From positions 186,001 to 250,000 of the forward strand of contig NZ_CP107918.1 of assembly GCF_036014195.1 (NCBI RefSeq): 64,000 bases of DNA. The letters run 5' to 3'. Shown one piece after another: positions 62,912-64,000 of the stretch (position 1 is the stretch's first letter; each line of letters begins with the position of its first letter). The translations under genes and the position numbers were made by a program. The stretch comes from Streptomyces sp. NBC_00442. Its GTDB lineage: Bacteria > Actinomycetota > Actinomycetes > Streptomycetales > Streptomycetaceae. Below the pieces are notes generated by a model. It made no database searches. It had not been told where the DNA came from and saw nothing but the letters and a program-made list of their open reading frames with translations.

Positions 62912-63772
62912 GTGAACAACAAGGAGGCTCTGCAGCAGTTGCTGCGCTCGAAGAGAGCCCAGGGGGATCCCACGGAACTCGGCCTGCGCCGCCTGACCGG
63001 GCGTGGCCGGCGCTCGGCCGGCCTCTCCCAGGCCCAGATGGGTCAGGCGCTCTACGTCTCGGAGCGCACGTACGCTCTGCTGGAACGCGGTGAGATGTCG
63101 GCTCCCTCGGCGGAGTTCCTCGACCACGTGGCGCAGGTCCTGCGGATGGAAGAGCGCGAACGGGCCGCCCTGTACGTGTACGCCCTGGGATACGAACCTC
63201 CCCACCCGCTGGACCCCGACGCCGGCACCCATGTGCTGCCGGCCTGGCAGAAGGCAGTCCAGCAGGTCACCGCGCCCAGTTACGTCGTCGATGTGGCCTG
63301 GAACATCCTGGCCTGCAACGACGCGTTCATCCGCATGTTCCCTCAAGTGCCGGGCACCGAGCCGCGGTTGCCGGATCAGAACACCATGCGATGGCTGCTC
63401 CTGCACGAGGACGCGCGCGAACACCACCTGGTCGACTGGGAGAAGAGCTGGGCCGGTCCCGTGGCGGCCCAGCTGCGCACCGCGGTCGCCTCGCACCCCA
63501 ACAACCAGGGGCTCCAACGTCTTGACGAAGAGGTCAACGACGACCCGGTGGCCGGCCCCGTCTACCGCCAGCACATCGCCCACGTCCACCCCGACGGCGA
63601 CGTACGCCGCATGCGCGACGCGGGGACACCGCCGGCGCCCGGCTCGCCGGGAGACCGGTGCTGCCCGCGCCACGCACCCTCCCAATTGGGAACGGTCACG
63701 ATGTGCGCGGCGGGCCCCTTCGCCTCACCCGGCACCCGCTTCTTCATCCTCGTCTTCGAGCCCACGCGGTGA
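62912..63772 (+). CDS. XRE-type HTH regulator with MmyB-like domain, paralogue of 43303
   Basis: 286 residues from GTG 62912 (TTG 62906 possible). It aligns end to end with the regulator after the thiopeptide operon: NNKEALQQLLRSKRAQGDPT, LSQAQMGQALYVSERTYALL, YALGYEPPHPLDPDAG, VDVAWNILACNDAFIRMFPQ, LHEDAREHHLVDWEKSWAGP and the same RCCPRHAPSQLGTVTMCA tail. The two are clearly duplicates. By analogy it should bind a small ligand in the MmyB-type pocket and DNA through the HTH. Its target is unknown; the neighbours are the IclR gene and an MBL-fold hydrolase downstream. Confidence 0.88.
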   Translation: MNNKEALQQLLRSKRAQGDPTELGLRRLTGRGRRSAGLSQAQMGQALYVSERTYALLERGEMSAPSAEFLDHVAQVLRMEERERAALYVYALGYEPPHPLDPDAGTHVLPAWQKAVQQVTAPSYVVDVAWNILACNDAFIRMFPQVPGTEPRLPDQNTMRWLLLHEDAREHHLVDWEKSWAGPVAAQLRTAVASHPNNQGLQRLDEEVNDDPVAGPVYRQHIAHVHPDGDVRRMRDAGTPPAPGSPGDRCCPRHAPSQLGTVTMCAAGPFASPGTRFFILVFEPTR

Positions 63773-63855
63773 ACTCGCCCGCGTCAAAGCCCTGTTGTGC
63801 CAGACCGCCACCGTCCTTGCCGCTGCGGCCATCGGCCGAGCTAGATTACGTAACC
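63773..63855 (+). promoter_or_regulatory. Probable leaderless promoter of the MBL-fold gene
   Basis: A TAGATT hexamer at 63842-63847 lies 8 bases before the ATG at 63856. There is no ribosome site, so transcription likely starts at or next to the A of the start codon. Confidence 0.5.
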
Positions 63856-64000
63856 ATGACCTCCACAGCGCGACTCATTCCCATAGCCCCCGGAGTGCAC
63901 GTCTGGGCCCCCGACGGGGCGGACCGCTGGGGCCTTGCCAACTGCGGGCTCATCGCCTCCGGCGGCGAGGCCGCCCTGCTGGACACCCCGTACGCCCTGG
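63856..64000 (+). CDS. MBL-fold metallo-hydrolase, truncated by window end
   Basis: Only the first 48 residues are inside the window: TARLIPIAPGVHVWAPDGAD then ANCGLIASGGEAALLDTPYA. The opening V-x-V-W-x-x-D and the S-G-G-E-A-A-L-L-D-T strand are typical of the beta-lactamase-fold (glyoxalase II/ arylsulfatase-like) N-terminus. The HxHxDH motif lies beyond the edge. The substrate is unknown. It is likely expressed from a leaderless message. Confidence 0.7.
   Translation, partial: MTSTARLIPIAPGVHVWAPDGADRWGLANCGLIASGGEAALLDTPYAL

Overview
The window comes from a high-GC actinomycete, almost certainly a Streptomyces or close relative. It shows many GTG starts, four-base ATGA and GTGA overlaps, an initiator tRNA with CGCGGGG/CCCCGCT ends, EACC1-caspase, MerR-PP2C and MmyB-type regulator families, and dense secondary metabolism. 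It reads as an accessory-rich chromosomal stretch with two biosynthetic gene clusters, one stand-alone terpene locus, many orphan regulators and several decayed genes. No rRNA, CRISPR array or intact transposon was seen.

Layout. 1-4967 is the 3' edge of a hybrid NRPS/PKS operon: the end of an adenylation-carrier protein, a stand-alone atypical ketosynthase, a cytochrome P450, an MbtH protein and a formyltransferase, closed by a strong hairpin. 5297-12717 holds a tandem pair of related small proteins, an EEP phosphatase/nuclease, a CoaD-like adenylyltransferase, a PPOX protein, a LysR/quinone-reductase divergent pair and an FAD oxidoreductase. 12965-17890 has an Ala/Lys-rich protein, a sesquiterpene-type synthase, an SDR preceded by four 16-bp iterons, a deoxynucleoside kinase and a DUF4097 protein. 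18006-27083 has immunity-like genes (one decayed, one SUKH), a VOC/AraC pair, a secreted protein, an MMPL transporter and an ECF sigma factor with a membrane partner.

30057-43095 is a complete thiopeptide cluster. A 63-residue precursor with a 16-residue Ser/Cys/Asn core containing three consecutive prolines is divergent from a nearly gap-free operon. That operon encodes two leader-binding (Ocin-ThiF-like) proteins, two SagB-type dehydrogenases, a split LanB dehydratase (glutamylation and elimination proteins), a pyridine synthase and a YcaO cyclodehydratase. An ATP-grasp ligase and an MFS exporter lie upstream, and an XRE/MmyB-like regulator lies downstream. The logic is: leader binding, Cys cyclodehydration to azolines, oxidation to thiazoles, Ser dehydration, then aza-[4+2] cyclisation that also removes the leader. 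From the position of the serines the predicted macrocycle would be larger than the usual 26-35 atoms.

43303-54774 continues with the regulator, an EACC1-caspase conflict module, an SRPBCC protein, a SigK/RskA-like sigma/anti-sigma pair, an FAD oxidase-like protein, a MerR/membrane-protein pair, a MerR-PP2C fusion, an aldo/keto reductase pseudogene and a LacI regulator. 54758-58511 is a permease/amidohydrolase/TauE operon headed by a perfect palindrome that looks like the LacI operator. 58745-61062 is a gene graveyard (Tn3 transposase remnant, RCC1 fragment, frameshifted DUF1772 gene) in which an apparently intact LuxI-family acyl-homoserine-lactone synthase is embedded, unexpected for an actinomycete. 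The window ends with tRNA-fMet, an IclR regulator, a paralogue of the thiopeptide-linked regulator and the start of an MBL-fold hydrolase.
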